A stretch of 64,000 bases of DNA from Streptomyces phaeofaciens (GTDB lineage Bacteria; Actinomycetota; Actinomycetes; Streptomycetales; Streptomycetaceae), in contig NZ_BMSA01000025.1 of assembly GCF_014648915.1 (NCBI RefSeq), forward strand, positions 106,169 to 170,168, given 5' to 3'. The notes under the pieces are model-generated. The model saw nothing but the letters and a program-made list of their open reading frames with translations, searched no databases and was not told the origin of the DNA. The translations under genes were made by a program, and so were the position numbers. Below, piece by piece: positions 16,354 through 25,636 of the stretch (its first letter is position 1; every line of letters begins with the position of its first letter).

Positions 16354-16950
16354 TCAGTCGCTCGCGCTGTCCCTGTTGCGGAAGCGCCACTGCAACTCCC
16401 GCACCTGAGCCGCGAGTTCCGGCACGGGACCCGCCACCGCGAGACCCGGGACGACGTCCTGGACGGAGAGCGGACTCAGGGGCGAGGTGACGGGCACGCC
16501 CCACTCGGCCTTCCAGTCCCGAGCCTGCTGGGACGAGCTCGCGTAGACGATGCGGCCCAGTCCGGCCCACCCGTGCGCGGCCGCACACATCGGGCAGTGC
16601 TCACCCGAGGTGTACACGGTCGCCGTCGCCCGCTCCTCGGGGCTCAGGTGGGTCGCGGCCCAGCGGGCGAGCTCGAATTCGGGGTGGCGGGTCGGGTCGC
16701 CCGTGGTGGACTCGCGGTTGCGGTCCTCGGCAAGGATCTTGCCGTCCGCGTCGACGAGTACGGATCCGAACGGCCAGTCGCCGGCCTCCACCGCCTCGGC
16801 CGCCAGCTCGATGCAGCGGCGCAGATAGGGCAGTTCGGCCTCGGCGACGGTGGTGGAGCGGTCGGTGCCGCGGGCGGTGGCGGGGTCGGTGCCGCGGGTG
16901 GTGCCGCGGGTGGTGCCGTTCTCGGGAAGGTCGTGGTCGTTGAGGGCCAC
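16354..16950 (-). CDS. Nucleoside/nucleobase deaminase of the CMP/dCMP deaminase fold
   Basis: The protein has 198 residues. The zinc site is visible: HPEFELAR (His and catalytic Glu) and GEHCPMCAAA (two Cys). Family members deaminate guanine, cytosine, adenosine in tRNA or small aminated heterocycles. The GTG at 16950 was chosen because CGGAG precedes it. The N-terminus contains a Gly-Thr-Arg rich low-complexity stretch coded by tandem DNA repeats at about 16865-16925 and not expected in the fold. It lies 29 bases after the LLM oxidoreductase gene in the same direction, so they probably form an operon. Confidence 0.88.
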   Translation of the reverse strand: MALNDHDLPENGTTRGTTRGTDPATARGTDRSTTVAEAELPYLRRCIELAAEAVEAGDWPFGSVLVDADGKILAEDRNRESTTGDPTRHPEFELARWAATHLSPEERATATVYTSGEHCPMCAAAHGWAGLGRIVYASSSQQARDWKAEWGVPVTSPLSPLSVQDVVPGLAVAGPVPELAAQVRELQWRFRNRDSASD

Positions 16951-16979
16951 TGTGACTCCGTCTCTCGGGGAAGTGTCGG

Positions 16980-17828
16980 CTACGGCCGGTGCGCGGCGAC
17001 GGTCGCCAGTGCCTGCCACGCCGCCTCGGGCCGCAAGGTCTCGTTCGGATCGCCGTGGTAGGGATCGAGCAGCACGGTTTCGGCACCGGCTCGGCGCAAC
17101 TCCTCGATGTCCTCGAGAACCTGCTCGAGGGTGCCCTCGCCGGCCCGGCGATCCGGGCCGGGCTCGACCGGCTTTTCCGTGAGCCGGAGAAAGATACGCG
17201 GCGCCAACTCCGGCACCGGCCGATCGAGCTCGGCGGAAATGTCCTTCAGCCGCTCCACGGCCTCCCTGAACCAGGGCATCGTGAACCGCAGTGGATGCCA
17301 TGGAGAACCAAGACGCACGGCCCGCCGTTTTGCGGCATCGCTGTTGCCGCCGACCCAGATCGGAATCTGTCCGCAGCGATAGTCGGCGTCGTTCTCCCAA
17401 GCAGTGCGGATGATCCGCAGGTGTTCGTCGGTCAGAGCACCGCGCCGTTCGAACGGGATGCCCAGCGCCTCGAACTCTTCTCGGGCCCAGCCGACCCCGA
17501 CGCCGAGGATCAGTCGCCCGCCGCTGAGTTGCTGGAGGTTGGCCGCCATGCGGGCGACCAGCAGGGGGTGCCGGTACGGCGCGATGAGAACCGTCGTACC
17601 CAGGCCGATCCTGGTCGTGATTCCGGCCAGCCAGGAGAGAGTTGTGACAGGTTCATAAAATGGAGCGGGATATTGTTTGGCGACATCCGAGGTGATCGCC
17701 ACATGGTCGGAGAGCATCAACAGGTCGAAACCGAGGCCCTCCAGGGTTTTGGCCCATCGGGCCAGGTTATCCGGGTTCGCGCCCGGACCGAAGTTGGGGA
17801 CATTCACACCGATCCGCATGACCCCCAC
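16980..17828 (-). CDS. LLM-class (luciferase-like, F420-type) oxidoreductase
   Basis: The protein has 282 residues and starts MRIGVNVPNFGPGA, the typical first strand of actinobacterial F420-dependent LLM enzymes. SDHVAI, GTTVLIAPYRHPLLVAR and GRLILGVGVGWAREEFEALG follow, all conserved in the TIM-barrel family. The substrate is unknown. The start may be the ATG at 17828 or at 17819. It is upstream of and close to the deaminase gene, which suggests a shared catabolic or detoxifying role, an inference only. Confidence 0.88.
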   Translation of the reverse strand: MGVMRIGVNVPNFGPGANPDNLARWAKTLEGLGFDLLMLSDHVAITSDVAKQYPAPFYEPVTTLSWLAGITTRIGLGTTVLIAPYRHPLLVARMAANLQQLSGGRLILGVGVGWAREEFEALGIPFERRGALTDEHLRIIRTAWENDADYRCGQIPIWVGGNSDAAKRRAVRLGSPWHPLRFTMPWFREAVERLKDISAELDRPVPELAPRIFLRLTEKPVEPGPDRRAGEGTLEQVLEDIEELRRAGAETVLLDPYHGDPNETLRPEAAWQALATVAAHRP

Positions 17829-17917
17829 ACTAGCAACTACGCATCAACTGGGTGCAGTTGTCGTGCGGTTGTCGGCGAAGCTTCCGGTGAAACGAATGCA
17901 CGCGAAGTGGCGGCAAT

Positions 17918-19150
17918 TCACTTGTCCTGCACTGCACCGCAATTCCGGGAATCCGGCCGGCGTGCTGTGCGGAGGTCCAGGAGGAGAAATGCGGCCAGGA
18001 CGGCCGCCGTCGCCGGGTAGAGGGCGGACGGGCCTCCGAGGGCGAGCAGGGGACCGCCCGCGAGCGAGCCGATTCCGGTACCGCCGTCGAAGGCGACGTT
18101 CCACGCGACCCCCGCCACGCCGAGACCGCCGGGGCGATCGCCGACCGCCTGCATGGCGAGCACCAGGGTGGCGCTCTGGACCGCGCCGAAGCCCGCTCCG
18201 AACAAGGCGGTACCGGACAGCAGGAGAGCCGGCTCGTGATCGGCCGCGCACGCGGCAGTGCCGAGCGTCGTGACCAGAACGGCGGGTACCAGCACCTGGC
18301 GGCCTCCGTACCGGTCGATGAGCCACCCGGCGCCGAGCCGGGAGAGCACGGTGGAAGCCTGCGTGGCGAGCAGCGCCTCGGGTGCCGCCGAGGCGGTCAG
18401 CGGCAGAAAGGTGAAGACGACGCCGTAGGCGGTGGTGGAGGCGGTCTCCACCAAAAGCGGGCCGGTCATGGGGCGCAGCGACCGCCATGTTCCGTGCAGG
18501 GTCCGCGGCCGGCCGGAGCGAGGTCCGGCCGGGCGGGCGGGCGCTCCGGCACGGGGGAAGCCGAACGAGCCGACCAGGACCAGAGCGGCCGTGCCCGCCG
18601 CCAGGGCGAAGGCGAGCGTGTACGCCTCCCGCCGGGCCAGGGCGATGCCCAGCGGAGCCCCGAGGACGCCGGCGACACCGACCACCGCGCCGTACCAGCC
18701 GATGGCTCGCCCCCGGTTGCCCGACGGGAACAGCTCGGCGGTGAAGGTGACACCGGCGACGACGAACAGGCCGAAGCCCAGCCCGCGTACCACCGCGAGG
18801 GCGGACAGGGTGGGCAGCGTGGAGGCAGCCGGCAGCGCCAGGCACGGCAGCCCGAGCAGCGCACCGCTCAGGGCGAGTGAATGCCTCCGTCCGAGGCGGG
18901 CGAAGAGCCACGGCGTGAAGGGCTGGACGACCAGGGTGGCCGCCATCAGGGTGGCGGTGAGCGCTCCGGCACCCGACGGCCCGGCGCCGGAGCGGACGGC
19001 GTACGCGGGCATGGCGGAGAGCATCAGGTTGAAGCCGGCGAAGCCACCGAACGCGGCGAGCAGTGCGCCGGCCATCGCTGCCCGCCTCCGCCCGGCGGCG
19101 GGTGCCGGGCAGCGATCGGTCGACGGTGACGACTCTGCCGGCGTGATCAT
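17918..19150 (-). CDS. MFS transporter
   Basis: The protein has 410 residues with about twelve hydrophobic segments. Features include LMLSAMPAYAVRSGA after TM1, RLGRRHSLALSG in the TM2-3 loop (the basic MFS motif), GWYGAVVGVAGVLGAPLG in TM5 (motif C-like, typical of exporters) and a second-half loop IDRYGGRQVLVP. It is probably a small-molecule or drug efflux pump; the substrate is unknown. Start ATG 19150 gives a 25-residue polar N-terminus; no strong ribosome site is seen. Confidence 0.85.
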   Translation of the reverse strand: MITPAESSPSTDRCPAPAAGRRRAAMAGALLAAFGGFAGFNLMLSAMPAYAVRSGAGPSGAGALTATLMAATLVVQPFTPWLFARLGRRHSLALSGALLGLPCLALPAASTLPTLSALAVVRGLGFGLFVVAGVTFTAELFPSGNRGRAIGWYGAVVGVAGVLGAPLGIALARREAYTLAFALAAGTAALVLVGSFGFPRAGAPARPAGPRSGRPRTLHGTWRSLRPMTGPLLVETASTTAYGVVFTFLPLTASAAPEALLATQASTVLSRLGAGWLIDRYGGRQVLVPAVLVTTLGTAACAADHEPALLLSGTALFGAGFGAVQSATLVLAMQAVGDRPGGLGVAGVAWNVAFDGGTGIGSLAGGPLLALGGPSALYPATAAVLAAFLLLDLRTARRPDSRNCGAVQDK

Positions 19151-19422
19151 CGCAGCCCGGCTGTGCGAAGGAGCCTGGTGCGCATCGAGGGCCGGTACGG
19201 GTTACGGAAGCCGTACCGCACGTCCAGGCGTGGCGGGACAGGCACGTCGCCGATGTCGTACAACCCGCCCTCCTCCCTCTTGCAGGATCGCGACGCCACG
19301 ATGGGCGATGCCGCCGGACACGGGGGTTCGGCGTCTCCGTGGCGAGGACAGGGCCAGGTTCGGCCGAACTCGCTCCGGGGCCCCGGCAGGTGGCATCGGC
19401 AGGGCCCGGAGACGGCAGCGGA

Positions 19423-20448
19423 TCAGGAGTTGTCGAGCGGCAGCCCGGGCGGGTTGACCTCGGACTTGGCGACGGCCTCGTTGGAGAGGTTCCAGGCGGC
19501 CAGCCACTTGGCGTACTGACCGTTCTCGATCAGGTGGTTGATCGCGTCGGCGACCGGCTTGGCGAGGCCGCTGTCCTTCTTGGAGGTGGCCGCGATCAGG
19601 CCCTGGAGGGAAGCGCCGGCGCCGGAGAAGGTGCCCGCGTTGGCCGTGGGCTTGTTCGTCTTCGCGGTCTGGGTGATGTGGTACGAGATACTCGGGTTGG
19701 GGCCGAAGTGGGCGTCGATTCGACCGCTGTTGAGCGCCAGGTAGACGCCGTTGTTGTCCGGGAAGTGCTTGATGGTGAGCTTCTTGCCCTCACTCTGCAG
19801 CTTTCTCTGCCATTCGATGAGGATGCGCTCCTGGTTGGTGCCCGAGCCGACCGAGACGGTCTTGCCGGCAAGGTTCTCGTAGTCGCCGTCGAACTTCCAG
19901 TTGCTGGACTTCAGCACCTCGAAGGCGAGGTTGTCCTGCCGGTAGGAGGCGAACTCGTACTTCTGCTTGCGCTCCTCGGTGTCGGTGACGTTCGAGAAGG
20001 CGACGTCCACCTTGCCGCTGTCGATGCCGATGAAGAGGTTCTCCCAGGTGAAGTTCTTGCTCTCCGGTTCGAGGCCCAGGACGGCGGCGACGAGGCGGCC
20101 GATGTCGGTCTCCGAGCCGGTGAGGGTCTTCTGGTCGTCCCCCACGTAGTCGAGCGGGGCGGAGCCGGACGGCAGTGCGCCGTGCCCGATCACCAGCTTG
20201 CCGCTCTTCCTGATGGCATCGGGCAGCTCGGCGCTGATGGACTTGACCTCGGACACCTTGAGGGTGGTCTCCTTGGCGGCACCGTTCGAGAACTGACCGA
20301 TGGTCACACTCCCGGAGGCGGCGCTGTCCGTCTTGGTGACGGCGTCACTGTCACCACCGCAGGCGACGAGCCCCGTGGCGAGGGTGGCGACGGCAGTCGC
20401 CGCGGTGATGCCGCGTATCAGGCTGCGCCGGGTGAAGTGGGTAGACAT
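19423..20448 (-). CDS. Amino-acid-type ABC transporter substrate-binding lipoprotein
   Basis: The protein has 341 residues. It carries a twin-arginine-like signal (TRRSLIRG) ending in the lipobox LVAC, so it should be exported and lipid-anchored outside the cell. The family-3 periplasmic-binding fold is seen from KLVIGHGALPSG, through SETDIGRLVAAVLG, to DVAFSNVTDTEERKQKYEFASY. No permease or ATPase gene is adjacent, so it is orphan here. A broken taurine-dioxygenase-like tail lies upstream on the same strand, which suggests that a larger transporter/oxygenase locus has been lost. Confidence 0.87.
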   Translation of the reverse strand: MSTHFTRRSLIRGITAATAVATLATGLVACGGDSDAVTKTDSAASGSVTIGQFSNGAAKETTLKVSEVKSISAELPDAIRKSGKLVIGHGALPSGSAPLDYVGDDQKTLTGSETDIGRLVAAVLGLEPESKNFTWENLFIGIDSGKVDVAFSNVTDTEERKQKYEFASYRQDNLAFEVLKSSNWKFDGDYENLAGKTVSVGSGTNQERILIEWQRKLQSEGKKLTIKHFPDNNGVYLALNSGRIDAHFGPNPSISYHITQTAKTNKPTANAGTFSGAGASLQGLIAATSKKDSGLAKPVADAINHLIENGQYAKWLAAWNLSNEAVAKSEVNPPGLPLDNS

Positions 20449-20641
20449 GGCCGTTCCTTGTCGCTCGGGAGAAGGTGGTGGCGTGGGGGGAAATTCGTGG
20501 CTGCGCCGTGGGGTCGCAGTGGAAGGGCATGGGTCGGACGACCTTGTTCAGGACGACCTTGCACAGGACGCCGCTGATGGCGCCGGTCGAGTGCGGGTGA
20601 CGCGAAGTCCTCGATGACGGCGAGGACCTCACCGTCCCTGG

Positions 20642-20764
20642 TCAGGCCATGGGCTGCCGCACCGGCTCCACGCCGATGACCTTGCGGTAGGCGCGGTCGC
20701 CGTAGTCGTAGTCGTCCACGGCATGGTGTCAGGTCGCCCGGCTGTCCCGGAGGGCGAAGTCACC
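20642..20764 (-). pseudogene. C-terminal remnant of a TauD-family dioxygenase
   Basis: Only about 40 codons remain. The frame reads GDFALRDSRAT, then a TGA stop at 20729-20731, then HHAVDDYDYGDRAYRKV and a tail to a stop at 20642. This matches the C-terminal R-x-T-x-HHA segment of taurine/2-oxoglutarate-dependent dioxygenases, with the residue usually between Thr and His replaced by the stop. Nothing upstream resembles the rest of the enzyme. It is a dead fragment. Confidence 0.7.
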
Positions 20765-20815
20765 CGTCGCCGGGGTCGCCTCCTGCCGGGCAGGTGAGGG
20801 CGACGTCAGACAGGG

Positions 20816-20833
20816 CGACACGTCGATGTGTCG
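20816..20833. promoter_or_regulatory. Imperfect inverted repeat CGACAC-N6-GTGTCG
   Basis: Six-base arms with a six-base centre lie in the gap upstream of the TauD remnant and 230 bases before the Trypco1-like gene. It could be a regulator site left from the lost operon. No regulator is adjacent. Confidence 0.3.
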
Positions 20834-21061
20834 ACGCGCGCCAGGTCCACGTACAACCTGCGGTACAGCAGCACTGGGATGCTCACCCGTCATGTCTACC
20901 AGGCAAGTTCGAGGCGGATCATTGCAGGGACATGAATCTTCCGGGCCGATGGATGGAGTTGTGACGGTTCTGGGCGGAGCACCGGTGGTGGGGGTGGGCG
21001 TGAGGGGAGGAAGTGATATGACTGCATGAGCTGTTAACTTACGTGCATTTAGGGGGAGTTG

Positions 21062-21400
21062 ATGGTGAGCGTGGGGCATATTCCGCTGGAGGGCGGCGGG
21101 AGGATCCTGTTCGAGGCGGAGTCGCTGCCGGAGGCTGCGGGGCCTGTGAAGGCCGGGCGGGTGGCGGATGCGGTGCGGGAGTTGCCTGGGACGCTTCAGG
21201 ATTCCCTGGCACCTGTGCGGGAGCTGGCGCAGGCGGTGGTGGCGCAATTGCGCGAAGCCGGTCCGGCCGAGGTCGAGGTGGAGTTCGGCGTGAGTCTCTC
21301 CGCGCAGGCGGGTGCCGTCATCAGCAAGGGGGAGGCAGCGGCTCATCTGAAGGTCCGGGTGCTGTGGCAGCGCGGGACGGACTCGGGCGACGCGGCGTGA
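21062..21400 (+). CDS. Trypco1-like (trypsin co-occurring domain) protein
   Basis: The protein has 112 residues, with no signal peptide or membrane segment. The C-terminal half, EVEVEFGVSLSAQAGAVISKGEAAAHLKVRVLW, is described here by position (residues about 75-105): a beta-rich segment with the V-E-F-G-V...A-G-A-V-I...L-K-V pattern that I associate with Trypco1 (CU044_2847 family) proteins. These are known as partners of trypsin-like proteases in actinobacterial conflict loci. AGGGGGAG precedes; start ATG 21062 or GTG 21065. It ends ten bases before the trypsin-STAND-WD40 gene, so the two are one operon and probably one system. Confidence 0.78.
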   Translation: MVSVGHIPLEGGGRILFEAESLPEAAGPVKAGRVADAVRELPGTLQDSLAPVRELAQAVVAQLREAGPAEVEVEFGVSLSAQAGAVISKGEAAAHLKVRVLWQRGTDSGDAA

Positions 21401-21410
21401 GCGGGGGAAT

Positions 21411-24400
21411 GTGACGATGGGGGGCGGACTTCCCTCAGGGCGTGGCGCGCGCCCGGGTCGCGGCGAAGGTCCCGCAGTCGACGGTCATGCTCCGGGCTCC
21501 TGGGTGCCCTTGGCGGTTGTGCAGGTCCTGGCCGGGGACGGTCGGGTGGTCGGGGCCGGGTTCCTGGCCGGTGACGGCGTCGTCGTCACCTGTGCGCACG
21601 TCGTGCGCGCCGCCGACGGTGGTCCGGGTGGCCGTGTGGAGGTGCGTTTTCCCCATCTGCCGCAGGCGCCCGTGGCGGCGGGCACGGTGCTGACCGCCGG
21701 AGCGTGGCGGGCCCCGGAGGCGGAGGACGTGGCAGCCGTGCGGCTGGAGAGCGTGCCGTTGCCGGCTCGTCCCGCACCGTTGGGCTCGGCAGCGGGTTGC
21801 CGGGGGCACCGGGTGTTCTCGTTCGGATTTCCCGCCCAGGCCCCGGAGCGGGGGCATTTCGGCTACGGCGCCGCCGGTGATCTGCTGCCCGCGGACGGGG
21901 CGGGCACGATGTTGCAGCTGACGCAGGCCAACGACCTGACGACGGGCTTCAGCGGCGGACCGGTGGTGGACGAGGTGACCGGCCTGGTGGTGGGCATGGT
22001 CACCGCGATCACCGCCCCGGACGCGCACCACAGAGGGCTGGGCATTGCCTACGCAACTCCGGCCGAGGTGCTGCGCGAGGTGGTGCCGGGACTGGCCGAG
22101 CAGCAGGTGTTCCCGTATCGGGGTCTGGAGCCGTTCAGTGTGCGGGATGCCGCCTGGTTCCACGGCCGCGGCGCGGCGGTGGACAGTGTTCTGGAGGCGC
22201 TGCGCCGTCACCGGCTGGTGCTGCTGCTGGGCCCCTCCGGTGCGGGTAAGTCCTCCCTGGTCCAGGCCGGGGTGCTGCCCGCGTTGACCGACGGCCGGCT
22301 GCCGGGCAGCGATCGCTGGCTGCCTCTGGTGGCCCGCCCGGGCCAGGACCTGCCGGCCGGACTGGAGCACGCCGGCCTGCTCGACGCCGGGGCCGACGGC
22401 ATCGGGCCGGCGGTGGAGCGCCGTCTGGCCGCCGAGCCTGACCGTGATCGTCTGGTGGTGGTCATCGACCAGTTCGAGGAGCTGCTCACCCGGCCGCCCG
22501 CCCCTGACGGCCGGCCCGACCCGCGCCCTGACGCCGTGCGCCAGCTGACGGAAGTGGCCGCACAGGCCCCGGTCAGCGTGGTCATGGTCATGCGCGACGA
22601 CTTCTACCCCCGCCTGGCCGCCCTCTTCCCCCAGCTGCTGGAGGCGGCCACACCCGGACTGGTCAACATTCCCGCCGCCCTCGGTGTCGGCGAGTTGCAC
22701 GACATCATCACCCGCCCGGCCCAGGATGCCGGTGCGCGTATCGAGGACGGGCTGCCCGAGCGTGTCATCGAAGACCTCCGCGCCGCGGACCCCGACCGCA
22801 ACGCCCCGGCCACCCTTCTTCCTCCCCTCCAACTGGCGCTGCACCAACTGTGGGAGCGTCGAGTCGACGGCCGCCTCACTCATCAGGCCTACCAGCAGAT
22901 CGGCGAGGTCACCGGCATCCTGGCCGCCTGGTGCAACAACGCCCTCGACCGACTGCCCGCCGAGCACCGGCCGACCGCACGACGCCTCCTCACCGCCCTG
23001 GTCCGTCCGGCCGACGAGGCCCACGCCATCCCGGCGACCCGCCAGCAAGTCCCTCTCGACCGGCTGCGCGCACTCGCCGCAGACCCTCAGCTCGCCGGCC
23101 ACTCGGCCGACGCGGCGTTCACCGGCGTCCTGGCGGCCCTGACCCGCGACCGCATCATCATCACCGGCACCGCGTCGCGGCCGGACAGACCGGGTGAACC
23201 CATGGCGGAGCTCATCCACGACGCGCTGCTCCGCGACTGGGGAGACCTGCGGGAGTGGATCGCCCGTGACCACCGCTTTCAGACCTGGCTGCACCGCGTC
23301 ACCGATCAGAACGTTCGCCACATCGCCAGCGGACTGCCCGCGGACCTGCTGGCCGGAACCGACCTCGCCGAAGGACTGGAGTGGGCCCGACAACGCCCGC
23401 TCCCCACCGACATCGCCGCGTTCCTGACCGCGAGCAGCAAGCGGGAGCAGGCCACCGTCCGCCGTACGCGGCGCCTGAACGCGGTCCTCGCCGGCATGCT
23501 CGCTCTCGCCCTGGTCGCCGCGGGCCTGGCACTCTGGCAACGTGGTCAGGCCATCGACGCCCGAGAAGCCGCTGTGGTGACACAACATCAGGCGGAATCC
23601 CGGCAGTTGGCCGCCCAGTCCCGGGCGCTGCTCAAGACCGACCCGGATCTCGCCTCGTTGCTGGCCGTGCAGGCTTACCGAATCAGCCACACCGACGAGG
23701 CTGCCGTCAGCCTCTTCGACGCCGGCGCCACCGGCCTCAAGGGCCTCTTCACCGGCGTTGCCGGCGTGGGGAAACGGGTGGCGTTCGCACCGGACGGCCG
23801 CACCCTGGCGATCGTCGCGAACCACACGGTTCGGCTCTGGGACACCGCGACCGGTGAAAGGCGCGCCGACTTCAGCGACCGGATCGACTGGGCGACCGGG
23901 GTGACGTTCTCACCGGACGGCAAGACCCTCGTCACCACCGGGGGGAACCTGCCGCAGCTGTGGAACGCGGCCACGGGCGAACAACGCGACATCCCGACCG
24001 GCCACATGGGCTTCGCGGACAGCGCCGTGTACTCGCCCGACGGCAAGGTCCTCGCCACCGTCGGCCTCTCGGACGTACGGCTGTGGGACATGCCGAGTGG
24101 CAGGAAGCGCCACACACTCAACGGCAATGACGGCTCGACGGAGACGCCGGCGTTCTCACCGGACGGCAAGACCCTCGCCACCACCGGCGAGAACGGCACG
24201 GTCACGCTCTGGGACACCGCCACCGGCAGACAACGCGACGTCCTCACGGGGCACAAGGGCCGGGTCAACTCCGTGGCGTTCTCACCGGACGGCAGGACCC
24301 TCGCCACCGCGGGCCTGGACAGCACCCTGCGCATGTGGGACCCGGCCACCGGCAGACATCTCGGCACCCTCTCCCTCGGTACGTGGGCGACCTCCGCGGT

Positions 24401-25619
24401 GTTCTCCCCGGACGGGCGGACCCTGGCGACCGCCGGCCGCGACGAGGTGGTGCGGCTGTGGGACACCGCCACCTACGTGGAACGCGGCACCCTCACCGGC
24501 CACGAGGGCGAGGTGGACGTGCTGGCGTTCTCCGCGGACGGGCGGACCCTCGCCAGCGCGGGCAGGGACAAGACGGTCCGGCTCTGGGACACCACCACCG
24601 GCGCGCCACGTCTCGCCTTCACCGCCTACGACGGCCACACGGTGCACTCGGCGGCATACTCCCCGGACGGCAAGAGCCTGGCCACCGCCGGCTACGACGG
24701 GGTGGTGCAGGTGTGGGACACCGCCACCGGCGTGGAACGCGGCACCCTCACCGACGAGGATCTCTCCGTGAACTCGGTGGCGTACTCCCCGAACGGAAAA
24801 ACCCTGGCCACCGCCGGCAGCGACGGGGTCGTGCGGGTGTGGGACACCGCCACCGGCGAGGAACGCGACACTCTTTCCCACGAGGACCATTCCGTGAGGT
24901 CGGTGGCGTACTCACCGGACGGCGGAACCCTCGCGACCGGCGACGACGACGGCACGGTACGCCTGTGGGACACCGCCACGGGCACCGAACGCGACACCCT
25001 CACCGGCCACAAGGGGTCGGTGACGTCGGTGGTGTTCTCGCCGGACGGCAAAACCCTCGCCACGTCGGGCGAAGACGGCACAGCCCGGCTGTGGGACACC
25101 GCCACCGGCACCGAACGCCACGTCCTCAAGGGCCACGACGGCAGCGTGGAGGCGGTGGCGTTCTCCCCCGACGGCCGGACCCTCGCCGGCGCGGGGAGCG
25201 ATGAGGCGGTACGACTGTGGGACGCAACCACCGGCGCCGAACGCTCCACCCTCACCGGCCACAACGGCGTGGTGAGTTCCGTGGCGTTCTCCCCGGACGG
25301 CAAGACCCTTGCCAGCACCGGTGAGGACAAGACCGTGCGGCTGTGGGACACGGCCACCGGCGCGCAGCGTTACGCCCTCCTCGGCCACAGAGGCTTTCCG
25401 AGCCTGGTGGTCTTCTCTCCGGACGGCCGGACCCTCGCCAGCGCCGGTGACGGCGGGGAGGTGCGGGTGTGGAACGTGGCACTGCCCGACGCGGACGACG
25501 ACGTGCGGAAGATCTGCCAGGCCCTCGGCCGGGACTTCACACGGGCCGAACGTTCCCAGTACCTGAAGGGACTGCCGATGGACCCGGTCTGCCCGGCAGC
25601 CGCTTCACGAGGACGGTGA
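21411..25619 (+). CDS. Trypsin-like protease / STAND NTPase / WD40 repeat protein
   Basis: The protein has 1402 residues. Domains in order: a trypsin-like protease with His in CAHVVRA (about 64), Asp in AEDVAAV and Ser in GFSGGPV (about 181); a STAND NTPase with Walker A GPSGAGKS (274-281) and Walker B VVVIDQFEEL (about 350); one transmembrane helix at about 693-712; and fourteen WD40 repeats (about 780-1375), enough for two seven-bladed propellers. The triad looks complete. Such proteins are predicted sensors whose ligand or invader recognition by WD40 triggers NTP-dependent oligomerisation and protease activation. The start GTG 21411 follows GCGGGGG. The stop is 17 bases from the convergent lacI-type gene. 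Confidence 0.9.
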   Translation: MTMGGGLPSGRGARPGRGEGPAVDGHAPGSWVPLAVVQVLAGDGRVVGAGFLAGDGVVVTCAHVVRAADGGPGGRVEVRFPHLPQAPVAAGTVLTAGAWRAPEAEDVAAVRLESVPLPARPAPLGSAAGCRGHRVFSFGFPAQAPERGHFGYGAAGDLLPADGAGTMLQLTQANDLTTGFSGGPVVDEVTGLVVGMVTAITAPDAHHRGLGIAYATPAEVLREVVPGLAEQQVFPYRGLEPFSVRDAAWFHGRGAAVDSVLEALRRHRLVLLLGPSGAGKSSLVQAGVLPALTDGRLPGSDRWLPLVARPGQDLPAGLEHAGLLDAGADGIGPAVERRLAAEPDRDRLVVVIDQFEELLTRPPAPDGRPDPRPDAVRQLTEVAAQAPVSVVMVMRDDFYPRLAALFPQLLEAATPGLVNIPAALGVGELHDIITRPAQDAGARIEDGLPERVIEDLRAADPDRNAPATLLPPLQLALHQLWERRVDGRLTHQAYQQIGEVTGILAAWCNNALDRLPAEHRPTARRLLTALVRPADEAHAIPATRQQVPLDRLRALAADPQLAGHSADAAFTGVLAALTRDRIIITGTASRPDRPGEPMAELIHDALLRDWGDLREWIARDHRFQTWLHRVTDQNVRHIASGLPADLLAGTDLAEGLEWARQRPLPTDIAAFLTASSKREQATVRRTRRLNAVLAGMLALALVAAGLALWQRGQAIDAREAAVVTQHQAESRQLAAQSRALLKTDPDLASLLAVQAYRISHTDEAAVSLFDAGATGLKGLFTGVAGVGKRVAFAPDGRTLAIVANHTVRLWDTATGERRADFSDRIDWATGVTFSPDGKTLVTTGGNLPQLWNAATGEQRDIPTGHMGFADSAVYSPDGKVLATVGLSDVRLWDMPSGRKRHTLNGNDGSTETPAFSPDGKTLATTGENGTVTLWDTATGRQRDVLTGHKGRVNSVAFSPDGRTLATAGLDSTLRMWDPATGRHLGTLSLGTWATSAVFSPDGRTLATAGRDEVVRLWDTATYVERGTLTGHEGEVDVLAFSADGRTLASAGRDKTVRLWDTTTGAPRLAFTAYDGHTVHSAAYSPDGKSLATAGYDGVVQVWDTATGVERGTLTDEDLSVNSVAYSPNGKTLATAGSDGVVRVWDTATGEERDTLSHEDHSVRSVAYSPDGGTLATGDDDGTVRLWDTATGTERDTLTGHKGSVTSVVFSPDGKTLATSGEDGTARLWDTATGTERHVLKGHDGSVEAVAFSPDGRTLAGAGSDEAVRLWDATTGAERSTLTGHNGVVSSVAFSPDGKTLASTGEDKTVRLWDTATGAQRYALLGHRGFPSLVVFSPDGRTLASAGDGGEVRVWNVALPDADDDVRKICQALGRDFTRAERSQYLKGLPMDPVCPAAASRGR

Positions 25620-25636
25620 CGCTCGGCCGGCAGAGG

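Noticed and set aside
21435..23825. A 796-codon minus-strand frame opposite the trypsin-STAND gene
   Set aside because: Shadow frame without recognisable domains.
23760..25500. Regular DNA repetition suggesting a CRISPR or satellite array
   Set aside because: The period and translation show that it codes WD40 blades; there are no spacers.
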